DNA of 13,057 nucleotides, taken from assembly GCA_050249455.1 (NCBI GenBank), contig JBFWQM010000161.1:1-13057 (forward strand). Reading direction: 5' to 3'. Position numbers and translations under genes: made by a program. Source of the DNA: JBFWQM01 sp050249455. Its GTDB lineage: Bacteria > Pseudomonadota > Alphaproteobacteria > MPNO01 > VGEU01. Shown one piece after another: positions 12,987-13,057 of this stretch. The notes under the pieces are model-generated. The model made no database searches and was not told where the DNA came from. It saw only the letters and a program-made list of their open reading frames with translations. The stretch's first letter is position 1, and the number at the start of each line of letters is the position of its first letter.

Positions 12987-13057
12987 ATGCGAAGCGTCAA
13001 GCGGTTGCGGGTGGTCGTTGGCGTGCTGGCTTGGCTGGCGGCGGGAATCGCGGGCGG
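12987..13057 (+). CDS. N-terminal fragment of an exported or membrane-anchored protein (cut by window end)
   Basis: Only 23 complete codons are visible. The ATG at 12987 is preceded by GGAGG (12978-12982), four bases away. The peptide has a basic n-region (MRSVKRLR) and a hydrophobic stretch (VVVGVLAWLAAGIAG), consistent with a signal peptide or a first membrane helix. Codons are GC-rich again, showing that chromosomal composition resumes beyond the island. The function cannot be judged. Confidence 0.55.
   Translation, partial: MRSVKRLRVVVGVLAWLAAGIAG

Overview
The window looks like chromosomal DNA of a GC-rich alphaproteobacterium. The flanking genes use strongly GC-ending codons. A PRC-barrel gene carries a near-perfect EcfG-type general stress promoter, which is an alphaproteobacterial signature. 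A YghU-type glutathione transferase and an encoded-CCA tRNA-Thr complete an ordinary proteobacterial background. The species cannot be named from the sequence.

Layout. 1-1667 (minus, 3' end outside the window) is an exported di-haem c-type cytochrome of the cytochrome c peroxidase/RoxA-like family. 1777-2476 is a vapBC toxin-antitoxin operon with a readable promoter and paired palindromic operators. 2512-3312 is a class I SAM methyltransferase. 3404-5210 is an MFS transporter followed by a cysteine dioxygenase-like thiol dioxygenase, probably one operon. A hairpin terminator at 5226-5253 separates it from a leftward series: periplasmic PRC-barrel protein, membrane fatty acid desaturase, UPF0114/YqhA-like membrane protein and FkbM-type methyltransferase. 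yghU (8675-9550) runs rightward. No stretch longer than 300 bases lacks a gene.

9573-12689 is a visibly AT-richer island between yghU and the 3' end of tRNA-Thr(UGU). It is a compact restriction-modification locus built from two divergent gene pairs. hsdM-hsdS run leftward: a Type I-like N6-adenine methylase and a one-TRD, half-size specificity subunit, coupled through a TAATG overlap. An XRE regulator and a standalone nuclease with a PD-(D/E)XK signature run rightward and overlap by 44 bases. No HsdR translocase is present. M + half-S + separate R + small regulator matches the Type IIH plan known from AhdI. I propose that the M/S complex methylates an interrupted palindrome, that the 280-residue protein cleaves it, and that the XRE protein acts through inverted repeats in the shared 11510-11611 regulatory region to time expression.

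The last bases hold the tRNA-Thr gene, its probable promoter overlapping a perfect 16-bp palindrome, and the first 23 codons of a rightward gene that starts with a signal or anchor segment.
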